A stretch of 64,000 nucleotides of DNA, taken from the NCBI GenBank assembly GCA_903904685.1, contig CAIVDS010000045.1, positions 1-64,000 of the forward strand, given 5' to 3'. Shown here one piece after another: positions 54,053 through 62,807 of this stretch. Numbering within the stretch: position 1 is the stretch's first letter; each line of letters starts with the position of its first letter. Made by a program: the position numbers and the translations under genes. The notes under the pieces were generated by a model. The model was not told the origin of the DNA, did no database searches, and saw only the letters and a list, made by a program, of their open reading frames with translations. This DNA comes from an uncultured Verrucomicrobiota bacterium. GTDB taxonomy: Bacteria; Verrucomicrobiota; Verrucomicrobiia; Opitutales; Opitutaceae.

Positions 54053-54988
54053 TCAGGGTCTGGTTTGTGCTCGTTTCGGTTCGTATCGTTGCTTGCGCAA
54101 CGCGCGTGGACTGAGGCCAAAGTGGCGCTTGAACATCTTGGAGAAATGGAAGGTGTCATCATAGCCTACCTCCTCCGCGATCTCCGCCACGGTGCGCTTT
54201 GGATCCGCCAGGAGGTGTGCGGCATGCTGCATGCGCTGCTGGATCAGGCAGGTGATCGGCGGAACCTGGAACGCCCGCTTGAACTGTGCGCAAAAATAGG
54301 GGACGGACATGCCCGCCAAGGCGGCCAGACGATGCAGATCGATAGGCTCCGCATAATGACTTCTGATGTAACCGTGCGTGGTCAGCAGGCTTTGCTCGAC
54401 CCATGATCCGGTGTCGGGAGCCTCTAGACTTCGAGCGATGGCCCGAAGTCCGTTTTCCAGCAAGTTGCCCGCGATCACGGCGTCAGGCCGGGCCTGCGAC
54501 ACGAGTTCCGCATGAATATCATTCAGGCTTTGCTGGAACTGCACCATAAGGGAGGCCGCGACAGCGAATGGCGTCCGCACCGGCAGGCCGGTGGATTTCA
54601 GAATCCTTTTTATCCGCCGTCCTTCGCAGTGAATCCACGAATGGGTGAACTCTTGCTGGCGATTGCCATAATGCTGCGGCACTCCCGCCGGCCAGATGAT
54701 CATGGTTCCGGGCGCTTCTGGCGTTTCCGTGGTCGTTGGCCGCACTCCCATCTGCGCGGCATCATGAAAAATCATGATCAGGCAATCCCCGGTGCCCTTG
54801 GGGCGATCAATCATGCAGGGACGCATCCATTCGCGAATGCCGATGCCGCTGATGCTGATTTCCACCGTGTCCAACGGACGCGGCACAAAGAAACGCCGCA
54901 GGCCCGTTCCTGGACTGGATTCAAAATTGGTGGCGAGGGTGCCGGTCATCGGCAGAAAATCAGAAAACACATATTTTTGATAAGACAT
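54053..54988 (-). CDS. AraC-family transcriptional regulator
   Basis: A 311-residue regulator. An N-terminal cupin-like sensing domain (about 1-170; IIWPAGVPQHYGNRQQEFTH) precedes two helix-turn-helix motifs at the C-terminus (LHRLAALAGMSVPYFCAQFK, AEIAEEVGYDDTFHFSKMFK). The last carries the usual GYDDxxxFSxxFKRxFGxSP signature. It is divergent from the GH172 gene, with an 83 bp shared upstream region, and most likely controls GH172 and GH38 in response to a sugar. No transport genes are on its own strand. Confidence 0.9.
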   Translation of the reverse strand: MSYQKYVFSDFLPMTGTLATNFESSPGTGLRRFFVPRPLDTVEISISGIGIREWMRPCMIDRPKGTGDCLIMIFHDAAQMGVRPTTTETPEAPGTMIIWPAGVPQHYGNRQQEFTHSWIHCEGRRIKRILKSTGLPVRTPFAVAASLMVQFQQSLNDIHAELVSQARPDAVIAGNLLENGLRAIARSLEAPDTGSWVEQSLLTTHGYIRSHYAEPIDLHRLAALAGMSVPYFCAQFKRAFQVPPITCLIQQRMQHAAHLLADPKRTVAEIAEEVGYDDTFHFSKMFKRHFGLSPRALRKQRYEPKRAQTRP

Positions 54989-55071
54989 GACATGGATAAC
55001 CCGTCTCGAAACATGATATAAACACTAAAACACCCGGGCGCACCGTCCGGCATCCTCACCCTGCTGATCTT

Positions 55072-56148
55072 ATGAATCCTTCGATTTTCTCCCCTTCACT
55101 TGGCGGCCTGCCTTTGCTCAGTCGCGCCCGCACCCGGTCGATCAGCCCGGAAAATCCCACCGGCGAGAAAGGCTGCGGAGGCATGGCCACCGAGGGGGCC
55201 GGCGCGGGTTGCGCGCGGGATCTGGGGCCTGGCTGGAAGATATCCCCCTGTTGGAATATCCTGCCAAAGACCACCTATCAACTCGCCGACATCGTCGGCC
55301 CAGGGGTGATTCAGCAGATATGGATGACGCCGACCGGTAGCTGGAGGCAGCTCATTCTGCGCATCTTCTGGGACGATCAGGAGCACCCGGCCGTTGAGTG
55401 CCCGATCGGCGATTTTTTTGCCAACGGCTGGGGACATTATGCGCCCATCATCTCGCTTCCGGTGTGCGTGAATCCGGGCAGCGCGTTCAACTGCTACTGG
55501 CCGATGCCCTTCCGTAAGCGGTGCCGCATCACCTATGAGAACATCGGTGACGAGTCGTGCCGGCTGTATTTTCAGATCAATTACGCCTTGCAGGATATCC
55601 CGATGGATGCGGCGTATTTTCATGCCCGGTTCCGCCGGGTGAATCCGCTGCCCTACAAGGAAGTCTACACTATCCTCGACGGTGTCGAAGGGTGGGGACA
55701 CTACGTTGGTACCTACATGGCGTGGGGAGTGAATAACACCGGTTGGTGGGGGGAGGGGGAGATCAAGTTCTATCTCGACGGCGACGAATACCCGACGATC
55801 TGCGGCACCGGCACGGAGGATTATTTCTGCGGTTCGTATAACTTCGAGAACAAGGTCACTAAACAATACGAGGTGTTCAGCACGCCCTACGCCGGACTGC
55901 CGCAGGTGATCAGGCCCGACGGCGTCTACAATTCCCAGACGAGGTTCGGCATGTATCGGTGGCACCTTATGGACCCGGTGCGTTTTGAGAAGGATCTGCG
56001 CGTCACCATCCAAGCGCTCGGGTGGCGCAGCGGCGGACGTTATCTGCCTCTGCAGGACGACATCGCCTCGGTCGCCTATTGGTATCAGGGGCTTCCTAGT
56101 AAGCCGTTCCCACCGCTTCCCTCCCGCGATTATTTGGAGATCATTTGA
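55072..56148 (+). CDS. DUF2961 / GH172 family glycoside hydrolase
   Basis: A 358-residue protein of the DUF2961 family, now GH172, whose studied members act on alpha-D-fructofuranosides or D-arabinofuranosides. Landmarks: NPTGEKGCGGMATEGAGAG, IVGPGVIQQIWMTPTG, ISLPVCVNPGSAFNCYWPMP, and the pair WGEGEIKFYLDGDEYPTICG then GTGTEDYFCGSYNFE. Two Glu residues 21 apart (in WGEGE and GTED) occupy positions like those reported as catalytic in the founding GH172 enzyme. No signal peptide, so it acts in the cytoplasm. It is divergent from the AraC gene and 212 bp before the mannosidase. Confidence 0.88.
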   Translation: MNPSIFSPSLGGLPLLSRARTRSISPENPTGEKGCGGMATEGAGAGCARDLGPGWKISPCWNILPKTTYQLADIVGPGVIQQIWMTPTGSWRQLILRIFWDDQEHPAVECPIGDFFANGWGHYAPIISLPVCVNPGSAFNCYWPMPFRKRCRITYENIGDESCRLYFQINYALQDIPMDAAYFHARFRRVNPLPYKEVYTILDGVEGWGHYVGTYMAWGVNNTGWWGEGEIKFYLDGDEYPTICGTGTEDYFCGSYNFENKVTKQYEVFSTPYAGLPQVIRPDGVYNSQTRFGMYRWHLMDPVRFEKDLRVTIQALGWRSGGRYLPLQDDIASVAYWYQGLPSKPFPPLPSRDYLEII

Positions 56149-56360
56149 GTCAGGCTGCCGGCCCACGAATCCCGGGAGGCCATTTATTTTAGTGGGTGGA
56201 CACGGAGCTTGCTTTGGCTGCGAGGTTGGCCGGCTGGCCGTCGCCCTCATTGGTGCAGCCGAAGGACGCGCCGCTCTTCATCGGCGAGCCTGCCGAGCCG
56301 AGGCCAAAATAAACACGCTTGAGTTTTCAATGTAATGACCAAAAACGCCCTATAAATCAT
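56149..56360. other. Intergenic region with a short bidirectionally open stretch
   Basis: Between GH172 and GH38. Bases 56196-56312 are open on the plus strand for 38 codons from a GTG, ending in TAA, and are also open on the minus strand. The translation is rich in Ala, Pro and Leu (LALAARLAGWPSPSL) and is unlike any gene recognised here. It may be a dispersed repeat or decayed coding DNA; no structure or function can be assigned. Confidence 0.35.
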
Positions 56361-59300
56361 ATGCTGCCCCGCACCTTTCTCACCCAGCTTGTTCCCGCCC
56401 GTGTCGCCGAGGCCATGCGCCGCGCCAAAGTGCTCATCTGGCGTCCGCTGGCCGGCGACATCCGTGTCGAGCAGGCGCCGGCATCGCTTGTTTTTCGCAC
56501 GGTGAAAGAAGTCGCGCGCTCCGATTTCAAGCCGGTGCCGGCCACGTCGTTTCATTGGGGCCCCAAGTTTGCGCAGAGCTGGTTTCGGCTGACGCTGCCC
56601 GAGGCGACCGGTGCCGAGACACGTTATCTGCGTTGGGAAGACCAGGCCGAAGGCACGGCCTACATCGACGGCGTGCCGTATTCCGGTTTGGACGTCGCCC
56701 ACCAGCAGTGCCCGCTGCCCGCTGGTGCGCGTGAGGTGTGGATCGAGTCGGTGTGCATCCGTTCCGGCATCTGGCTGGCCGGCGAGTCTATGCGGCTCGA
56801 TGAGGAGGGCAGCCTTTATCTGCCTCCGCATTTCGTCACCCGTGACGACACGGCGTGGGCCGTCTATCACGATCTGAAAGTGCTGTTGGACTTGCTTGAG
56901 GCGGAGTATCGCGAGTATCAGCCCGCGCATTCCGGGCACCCCAAGTCTCTTACCGATCCGGTGCGGCATAGCCAGCCGGCCTTCCGCGCCAGCCCGCTCT
57001 TCCGCCGCCTGTGCGACCGGCTCGACCGAGCGATTGATATCTTCGACCACGAGGGGCTCGCGCCTTTCGCGGTGGAGTTGAAAAAAATCTATGCCGGGTT
57101 TCCCGCCGCACCCGATGCGATCAAGGCCATCCTGACCGGACATGCGCACATCGATCTCGTGTGGCTCTGGCCGGAACGCGTGGGCGAGTTCAAGGCCGTG
57201 CATTCCTGGTCCACGCAGGCGCGATTGATGAAAGAGTATCCGGAATTCAAATTCGGTTACTCGCAGCCAGCCAGCTACGAAGCGGTCGGCAAGAGATCCC
57301 CCGAGCTGTTGCAAAGGGTGCGCGGTCTCATCCGCGACAAGCAGTGGGATGCGACCGGTGCGGCCTACGTCGAGGGCGACACGCAGGTTCCCTGCGGCGA
57401 GGCGATCCTGCGCTGCCTGCGCATCGGCCAGGAGGAGTTCAAGGCGCTGCGCGGCACGGTGAGCGAAGTGTTCTGGCTGCCTGACGTTTTCGGCTACAGC
57501 GGCTGCATGCCGCAATTGCTGGTCGGCGTGGGGGTGAAGGGTTTTTTCACGAGCAAGCTGTCGTGGAGCACGGTGAACCGCTTCCCTCACTCCAGTTTCC
57601 GCTGGCAGGGTCCGGATGGCGCCGAGATCAACGCGCACATTGTTCTGCTCCATGATTACAACGAGGCGGTGAGCGTGCACAACATTCGCGAAGACGCGTT
57701 GCACCACCAGCAGTCTGCCATGCATCCCGAATTTCTCCAGCCGACCGGCTACGGTGACGGCGGCGGCGGTCCGACCGAGGAGATGATCGAGCGCGCCCGT
57801 CGCGTGTCGAATCTCACCGGCATGCCGCGCGTGGAGTGGGGCAACATCGAGCCGTTCTTTGACCGGCTCGCCAAAGTGAAGGCCGAGCTGCCGGTCGTGA
57901 CCGGCGAGCTCATGCTGGAGCTGCACCGCGGCGTGTTCACCACGCACGGCGTGCTCAAGTCGGCCTTCCGGGCGTTCGAGCGCGCCCTGCAAGTGCTCGA
58001 GGCGGCGCATGTCGTGCGCGGCCTCGGCCCCATCGACCGCCACTACTGGAAGCGCGCGAGTTTTTCGCATTTTCACGATTATATTCCGGGCAGCTCCATC
58101 TGGGAGGTTTACGCCGAGGCGATCCCCGAGTTGCAGACGCTCACGGCCAAGGCGCTGGCCGAGACGGCGAAAGTGTTGGGCGGCGGAACAACCAAAGGCT
58201 GGTTCAATCCGCTGCCGCTCTTGCGCACGTGGATCGATGGCGGCGTATGCTATCAACTCGCTCCGCTCAGCGGCGGACCGGTGTCGTCGTTGGCCATCAA
58301 GTCTGTCGCCTCCCCGAAGGCGTCCGCGACTTCGCTCGCAAGCGAGCGTGTCCGCGCGACGTTCGATGTGCAGGGATCGCTTGCCGCGCTCGTCATCGAT
58401 GGTGCCGAGGTGGCGGTCACCGGGCACAGGCTCTGCGCCTATCCCGACCAACCGGCTTCGTTCGATGCGTGGGATGTTGACCGTGCCAACATGGTGAGCG
58501 GCCACGAGGCGCGTCTCGTTGGGAAACCGATTGTCGCGCACGACGGCCTCGTCGCCTCGGTGGCGTTCGCCTATGAGATCGCGAAGGCGAGCTGCGTGAC
58601 GGTGATCTACTCTCTGCGTGCCGGCGAGGCCGCGCTGCGCGTGCGTTACGAGGCGGACTGGCGCGATCCGCAACACTGGCTGAAGGGGATTTTCTCGAGC
58701 GAGTATCGCGGACGGGAAGCCCGTTACGGCGCGCCGTTCGGCAGCGTGTTGCGCGGCCAGTGGTCTGGTTATCCACGTGAGGAGGCGCAGTGGGAAGTGC
58801 CGGGCAGTCGCTGGATGGCGGTGTGCGACGACGCGCAGAGCGACGGCCTCGCGATCATCACCGAGGCGAAGTATGGTTTCACCACGCGCGAAGGCACGGT
58901 GGGCGTCAGTCTGCTGCGCAGCGCTCTGGTGACCGAAGCCGACCTGCATCCGCAGATTCGCACGACACCGGACCGGCCAAGATATTCCGACCTGGGTCGG
59001 CATACCATCGATCTCGCGCTGGCGAGATATGCGCCCGACTTGCCGGTGCACGATCAACCGGCGGCGCTGGCCGACACTCTGTTCACGCCCTGCGTGCCCT
59101 ATGCGGGTGATGCGATGATAACTGCGGATTTGGAGTGTATCGAAGGCTTATCCTCGCTGGTGCCTGCGTGGGCCGAGCCTGTCGAGGGCGGCTGGGTGCT
59201 GCGGTTGCACGAGACGCTGGGTCGCCGCGGCAACGCGCGCATTGGTGTCGCCAAGGGCGCCAAAGGCACGCTGGTCGACCTGCTTGGGCAATCGCTTGCC

Positions 59301-59378
59301 GGCGCCAAGGCTGCTTCCGGCGAAGTCTCCCTGCCGATCGCTCCTTACCAGGTGCGTTCGGTGAAGTTTGAGCGTTGA
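56361..59378 (+). CDS. GH38 alpha-mannosidase
   Basis: A 1005-residue family 38 glycoside hydrolase removing alpha-mannosyl residues. The zinc site and catalytic region are clear: HAHIDLVWLWPERVGEFKA (first zinc His and Asp), FKFGYSQPASYEAVG, and the nucleophile motif EVFWLPDVFGYSGCMPQLL. The middle helical domain and the beta-sandwich C-terminus (from about residue 700; VEGGWVLRLHETLGRRGNAR) follow. No signal peptide, so it works in the cytoplasm on imported oligosaccharides. The ATG at MLPRTFLTQL is used, since the earlier in-frame codons are unlike the family. It follows GH172 on the same strand. Confidence 0.93.
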   Translation: MLPRTFLTQLVPARVAEAMRRAKVLIWRPLAGDIRVEQAPASLVFRTVKEVARSDFKPVPATSFHWGPKFAQSWFRLTLPEATGAETRYLRWEDQAEGTAYIDGVPYSGLDVAHQQCPLPAGAREVWIESVCIRSGIWLAGESMRLDEEGSLYLPPHFVTRDDTAWAVYHDLKVLLDLLEAEYREYQPAHSGHPKSLTDPVRHSQPAFRASPLFRRLCDRLDRAIDIFDHEGLAPFAVELKKIYAGFPAAPDAIKAILTGHAHIDLVWLWPERVGEFKAVHSWSTQARLMKEYPEFKFGYSQPASYEAVGKRSPELLQRVRGLIRDKQWDATGAAYVEGDTQVPCGEAILRCLRIGQEEFKALRGTVSEVFWLPDVFGYSGCMPQLLVGVGVKGFFTSKLSWSTVNRFPHSSFRWQGPDGAEINAHIVLLHDYNEAVSVHNIREDALHHQQSAMHPEFLQPTGYGDGGGGPTEEMIERARRVSNLTGMPRVEWGNIEPFFDRLAKVKAELPVVTGELMLELHRGVFTTHGVLKSAFRAFERALQVLEAAHVVRGLGPIDRHYWKRASFSHFHDYIPGSSIWEVYAEAIPELQTLTAKALAETAKVLGGGTTKGWFNPLPLLRTWIDGGVCYQLAPLSGGPVSSLAIKSVASPKASATSLASERVRATFDVQGSLAALVIDGAEVAVTGHRLCAYPDQPASFDAWDVDRANMVSGHEARLVGKPIVAHDGLVASVAFAYEIAKASCVTVIYSLRAGEAALRVRYEADWRDPQHWLKGIFSSEYRGREARYGAPFGSVLRGQWSGYPREEAQWEVPGSRWMAVCDDAQSDGLAIITEAKYGFTTREGTVGVSLLRSALVTEADLHPQIRTTPDRPRYSDLGRHTIDLALARYAPDLPVHDQPAALADTLFTPCVPYAGDAMITADLECIEGLSSLVPAWAEPVEGGWVLRLHETLGRRGNARIGVAKGAKGTLVDLLGQSLAGAKAASGEVSLPIAPYQVRSVKFER

Positions 59379-59398
59379 GCAATGATTCCCTCTCTCTT

Positions 59399-59415
59399 CC
59401 GCCATCATATGGCGG
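59399..59415. other. Inverted repeat between convergent genes
   Basis: A 7-bp perfect stem (CCGCCAT / ATGGCGG) with a 3-base loop lies between the GH38 stop and the convergent PocR-AraC stop. It could stop transcription from either side, but no T run follows on either strand. Listed as a structure, not a proven terminator. Confidence 0.4.
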
Positions 59416-59433
59416 CTGAAGGGGCGGTGGGCT

Positions 59434-60303
59434 TCACGCCTGCGACAGGCGGCGGTATTTCAGCGGAGTGATGCCAAAGCGTTTTTGAAAACAGCGGTGA
59501 AAATGGGACATGTCCCTGAATCCGCTGTTGAGGCAGACTTCTAGGACGGACAACGAACTTTCCCTGAGCAGAGACGTGGCGGTGCGCAACCGGAGTTCGT
59601 TAAGCAGTTGCACATAACTGCGGCCAAAGAGTTCTTTGACGAGGTGGGACACGCGGCTTTCCCCAAGGTGAAGCGTCTTCGCCAGATCACGCAGGTTTGC
59701 CGGCCCCGTGTGATTTCTATGAAGAAAACTTTGGATCAATTGCCGTCGGCCTGCCATATCAGACAGATCTTCCGATCCCGGCGTCCGCGTGTTTTTCAGC
59801 AGAGCCGAAGCTTGTGTGTGCCACTCCAAAAGACGTGAGCGCAGTTGGCGGAGGGATTCAAGGATCGCCTCTGCCTGGGGCTCTCCGATTTCGCACAGCT
59901 TCCGGGATTGCGCCGCGTTGATCGGGGTGCTCCGGACATCTCTGACGAGATGCCGGTAGTCGCCGGTGGTCCTGCTTTGGCCGGCAAACAAAATCCAGAC
60001 GAGGCGATCATTGATGAAGACCGGAACCACCCATTCCATAAAACCCGCATGGCAACGGTGGTAACGGCCTTCGGGCGAGCGCAAGATGTCCTTGCGAAGT
60101 CGGGTGATCTCGAAATCGACGCAGGCCCAGTCATGGCGCGCCTTGACGGCAATGCAGCAGGGCGAGCGATGTTTGAAACGTTCCGGCTGGAGAAATAAGC
60201 CCAGCGTAGAGCTTAGATCATGGACGACCACCTGCAGGTAGCTGAGCTTTTCAAAAGCACGGATAGCCCATTCGGGGTTTCCCAGTAGATCCGGTTGATG
60301 CAT
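59434..60303 (-). CDS. PocR-domain AraC-family regulator
   Basis: A 289-residue regulator. The N-terminal half is a PocR sensor domain (about 20-135; LQVVVHDLSSTLGLFLQPER, then YHRCHAGFMEWVVPVFINDR with the conserved CHAG, and LFAGQSRT). The C-terminal AraC helix-turn-helix pair includes NLRDLAKTLHLGESRVSHLV and VCLNSGFRDMSHFHRCFQKR, then FGITPLKYR. PocR-type domains bind small metabolites, often three-carbon diols. It is divergent from the FAD oxidoreductase with 77 bp between starts, so that gene is its probable target. It ends facing the GH38 gene. Confidence 0.88.
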   Translation of the reverse strand: MHQPDLLGNPEWAIRAFEKLSYLQVVVHDLSSTLGLFLQPERFKHRSPCCIAVKARHDWACVDFEITRLRKDILRSPEGRYHRCHAGFMEWVVPVFINDRLVWILFAGQSRTTGDYRHLVRDVRSTPINAAQSRKLCEIGEPQAEAILESLRQLRSRLLEWHTQASALLKNTRTPGSEDLSDMAGRRQLIQSFLHRNHTGPANLRDLAKTLHLGESRVSHLVKELFGRSYVQLLNELRLRTATSLLRESSLSVLEVCLNSGFRDMSHFHRCFQKRFGITPLKYRRLSQA

Positions 60304-60380
60304 TGAATATAGCTAAAAAAACCATGATTTAAGCCGGATCAGCAAGGAAAAGAGACGCTCCTTTGTGCAAGAATAGCGAC

Positions 60381-61826
60381 ATGACTAAAACCATCGATGC
60401 CTCTACGACGCTCCAATCCCTCACCGGGTCGAAAACTTATGGACGTCCCGATGGCAGTTATGATCTCCGCCGGACTATCCGCGCGGAGACCGGCTACGAC
60501 CTAGTGGTTGCGGGAGGCGGACCGGCGGGCGCGGCCGCCGCGATCTGCGCAGCCCGGCTCGGCGCCAAGGTTCTCTTGGTTGAATCCACGGGCTGCATGG
60601 GTGGCATGGGCTCGTCCGGTTTGGTCACGGCTTTCGATCCGATGGCCAACGGTGAACAGTGCTTGGTGGGAGGCTTTATGCTCGAATTGGTCGAGGCCAT
60701 GTATGTGCGGGGGTTCATGTCGCCGGGCATCGATCCGAACTGTTGGCGGAAATATTTCCATCGCTGGTCTCCCTTCAAGGTGGAGGGATTGAAACTCCTG
60801 CTGGACGAGTTTGCCCTGGGCGCCGGGGTAGAAGTCCGTTTCTTCACGCGCGTGATCGATGCTGATACCGATGCGCAGGATGGCCGCGTCAATGGCGTCG
60901 TGTTAAGCAACGTCGAAGGATATTCCTACGTGAAGGCGCGGACTTTCATTGATGCGACCGGCGATGCGATTCTGGCCGATCTTTGCGGAGTTGCCTGTCG
61001 CGAGGCCGGGCGAGACACGCCACGGATTATGCCGTCCACGCTGGCGTCGCTTTTTACCGGGGTGGACTGGATGGAGCCCCGGAAATCCGATCAAGAAGAC
61101 TATCTGCCCAAGGCGCTTGAAGACGGGCATTTCACCCAATACGACCGCCACCTGCCTGGGATGAGCAAGGTGGGCCATCAGGTCGGCTACCTGAACGGCG
61201 GACACATGTTCAATCTAAACGCCTTGCGCTGCCGTGATCTCAGCGACGGTGTGATGTGGGGACGGAAACTCGCGCTCGAGTATACGGAGTTTTATAGGAA
61301 ATACGTTCCCGGCTGCACGACCATCGAGCACGTCACCACGGCATCGCTGCTGGGCATTCGGGAATCCCGTCGAATCGTCGGGGAATACGAACTCACCATC
61401 GGAGATTATCTGGCTCGGCGGGAATTTTCCGACCAGATCGGCATCTTCAACAAATTCGTAGATATCCACCCATACGATTGTTCCAAGGAGCAATATGAGC
61501 GTTTCTGCACGGAGCGATATGCGTCCGCGCGGCTCAACGAGGGCGAGTGGTTTGGGATTCCCTATGGCATTCTCGTTCCCAAGGGCTGGAAAAATCTCTG
61601 GGTGGCGGGGCGGTGTGCCTCCAGCGATGTGCAGGTGCATGGCTCCATCCGCGTGCAACCGGCCGCCTCGATGATGGGGCAGGCGGCGGGAACCGCAGCC
61701 GTGCAAAGCATACGGACAGGACGCGCCGCTGCCGATCTCAACACAGAGGAATTGGTGACAACGCTGAGAAATCACGGCGCCAACCTTCCCCAAGAAAATT
61801 TATCCCGAACCTTAACGAAGATCTAA
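60381..61826 (+). CDS. FAD-dependent oxidoreductase (FAD_oxidored family)
   Basis: A 481-residue flavoprotein. The FAD-binding GxGxxG is in DLVVAGGGPAGAAAAICAAR, followed by LVESTGCMGGMGSSGLVTAF. The second FAD region ATGDAILADLCGVACREAGR and the C-terminal WVAGRCASSDVQVHGSIRVQ with AASMMGQAAGTAAVQ are typical of the FAD_oxidored family, members of which occur in polysaccharide loci. The substrate is unknown; it may oxidise a sugar or sugar-derived alcohol. The ATG at MTKTIDAST is preferred to a TTG 18 bp upstream. The final residues end 204 bp before the convergent FkbM gene. Confidence 0.85.
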   Translation: MTKTIDASTTLQSLTGSKTYGRPDGSYDLRRTIRAETGYDLVVAGGGPAGAAAAICAARLGAKVLLVESTGCMGGMGSSGLVTAFDPMANGEQCLVGGFMLELVEAMYVRGFMSPGIDPNCWRKYFHRWSPFKVEGLKLLLDEFALGAGVEVRFFTRVIDADTDAQDGRVNGVVLSNVEGYSYVKARTFIDATGDAILADLCGVACREAGRDTPRIMPSTLASLFTGVDWMEPRKSDQEDYLPKALEDGHFTQYDRHLPGMSKVGHQVGYLNGGHMFNLNALRCRDLSDGVMWGRKLALEYTEFYRKYVPGCTTIEHVTTASLLGIRESRRIVGEYELTIGDYLARREFSDQIGIFNKFVDIHPYDCSKEQYERFCTERYASARLNEGEWFGIPYGILVPKGWKNLWVAGRCASSDVQVHGSIRVQPAASMMGQAAGTAAVQSIRTGRAAADLNTEELVTTLRNHGANLPQENLSRTLTKI

Positions 61827-62030
61827 GCCACTCGTGAACCGTTTCGTACTGGCTGAATACTCCCCAGTCTCGGCGGATGAGCTATAAAGCGTTTTGACCC
61901 ACGGTCGATTCGTGTGAGATGGAGGTTTGCGCACCCTCAAAAGATGAGAGGCGGATGTCATCGGCGTGTCGAAGCCGAAGCGCCAATCGGGTCGGGGGCG
62001 AGGTCGTGTTCGAGCGGGAAACGCGTTGGC
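61827..62030. other. Intergenic region without a gene
   Basis: A 204 bp gap between the convergent FAD oxidoreductase and FkbM genes. Short frames exist on both strands but none resembles a protein family or has a credible ribosome-binding site. No hairpin with a T run was seen. Confidence 0.5.
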
Positions 62031-62807
62031 TCAATCCGACGGGGTGAGGAGGGATTTGAGGGCGAAGAGCGCATTGCAAAATTCAGCGCCCTGTTGATAG
62101 CGGCAGCCGTATTGTTCGTAAATCCCCACGAGCCAAAAGCCTTCCAGCTCCAGTCGGGCGATAAGGTCGGAGAGGGGTGTAAAGCGCGGATTGCCGGGCA
62201 TCAGCCCCGCCTCGACCACGATAAAGTCGATCGAATGGGTGGCCAGAAGGGGGGCCGCACCGGCAAGGACGGCCATTTCGTGGCCTTCGACGTCGATCTT
62301 AAGGAGATCAATATGGGAGACGGATGCGCAGGTGCAAAAGGCTGCGAGAGTGTCGGTTTGGATGGGGATGCGTTCCTCCGGCCGGGTCGCCGCGGCCAAA
62401 ATGGCCGGGACCATGGAAGACTGGTCCGAGCTTCCGTGGGCGTGTATCCAAGCCGGGCCTGTGGTGTCGGACAACGCGAGCGGATAGGCACTGGCCAGAG
62501 GATCTGAGGCAATGGCCTGCTCCAAACGCGCGAACGAGACAGGCACGGGCTCGAAGCAGATCAGGCGCGCGGCGGGGAAAAGCGGGCGGAGGCGGGCGTG
62601 GCTCTGGCCGACGTTCGCGCCGACGTCGAGGATGAGCGCCGGCCGCCATTCGGGCCAGTGGGACCGGATGGACTCGAACGCGTCGGCCCCTTTGGGAAGA
62701 TGCGGCCTGCGATATATCTCATAACCCAGGCGCCCCAGCCAACTGCGCAGGGCCGTGCGGATGAAACGGGTGGGGGGCATGAAAACGATAGGGTGCTCAG
62801 GTTTCAT
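62031..62807 (-). CDS. FkbM-family methyltransferase
   Basis: A 258-residue SAM-dependent methyltransferase. SAM motif LILDVGANVGQSHARLRPLF is followed by AARLICFEPVPVSFARLEQA, IDLLKIDVEGHEMAVLAGAA (the family's IDVEGxE motif) and DFIVVEAGLMP. FkbM enzymes methylate hydroxyls of sugars or polyketides; in this context a glycan is likely. The ATG at MKPEHPIVFM lies inside the last codons of the GT61 gene (11 bp overlap), so the two are coupled. The earlier in-frame codons are a shadow of the GT61 gene. Confidence 0.88.
   Translation of the reverse strand: MKPEHPIVFMPPTRFIRTALRSWLGRLGYEIYRRPHLPKGADAFESIRSHWPEWRPALILDVGANVGQSHARLRPLFPAARLICFEPVPVSFARLEQAIASDPLASAYPLALSDTTGPAWIHAHGSSDQSSMVPAILAAATRPEERIPIQTDTLAAFCTCASVSHIDLLKIDVEGHEMAVLAGAAPLLATHSIDFIVVEAGLMPGNPRFTPLSDLIARLELEGFWLVGIYEQYGCRYQQGAEFCNALFALKSLLTPSD

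Noticed and set aside
56247..59057. 936-codon minus-strand open frame opposite GH38
   Set aside because: Arg/His/Leu-rich shadow; the plus strand has intact GH38 catalytic motifs.
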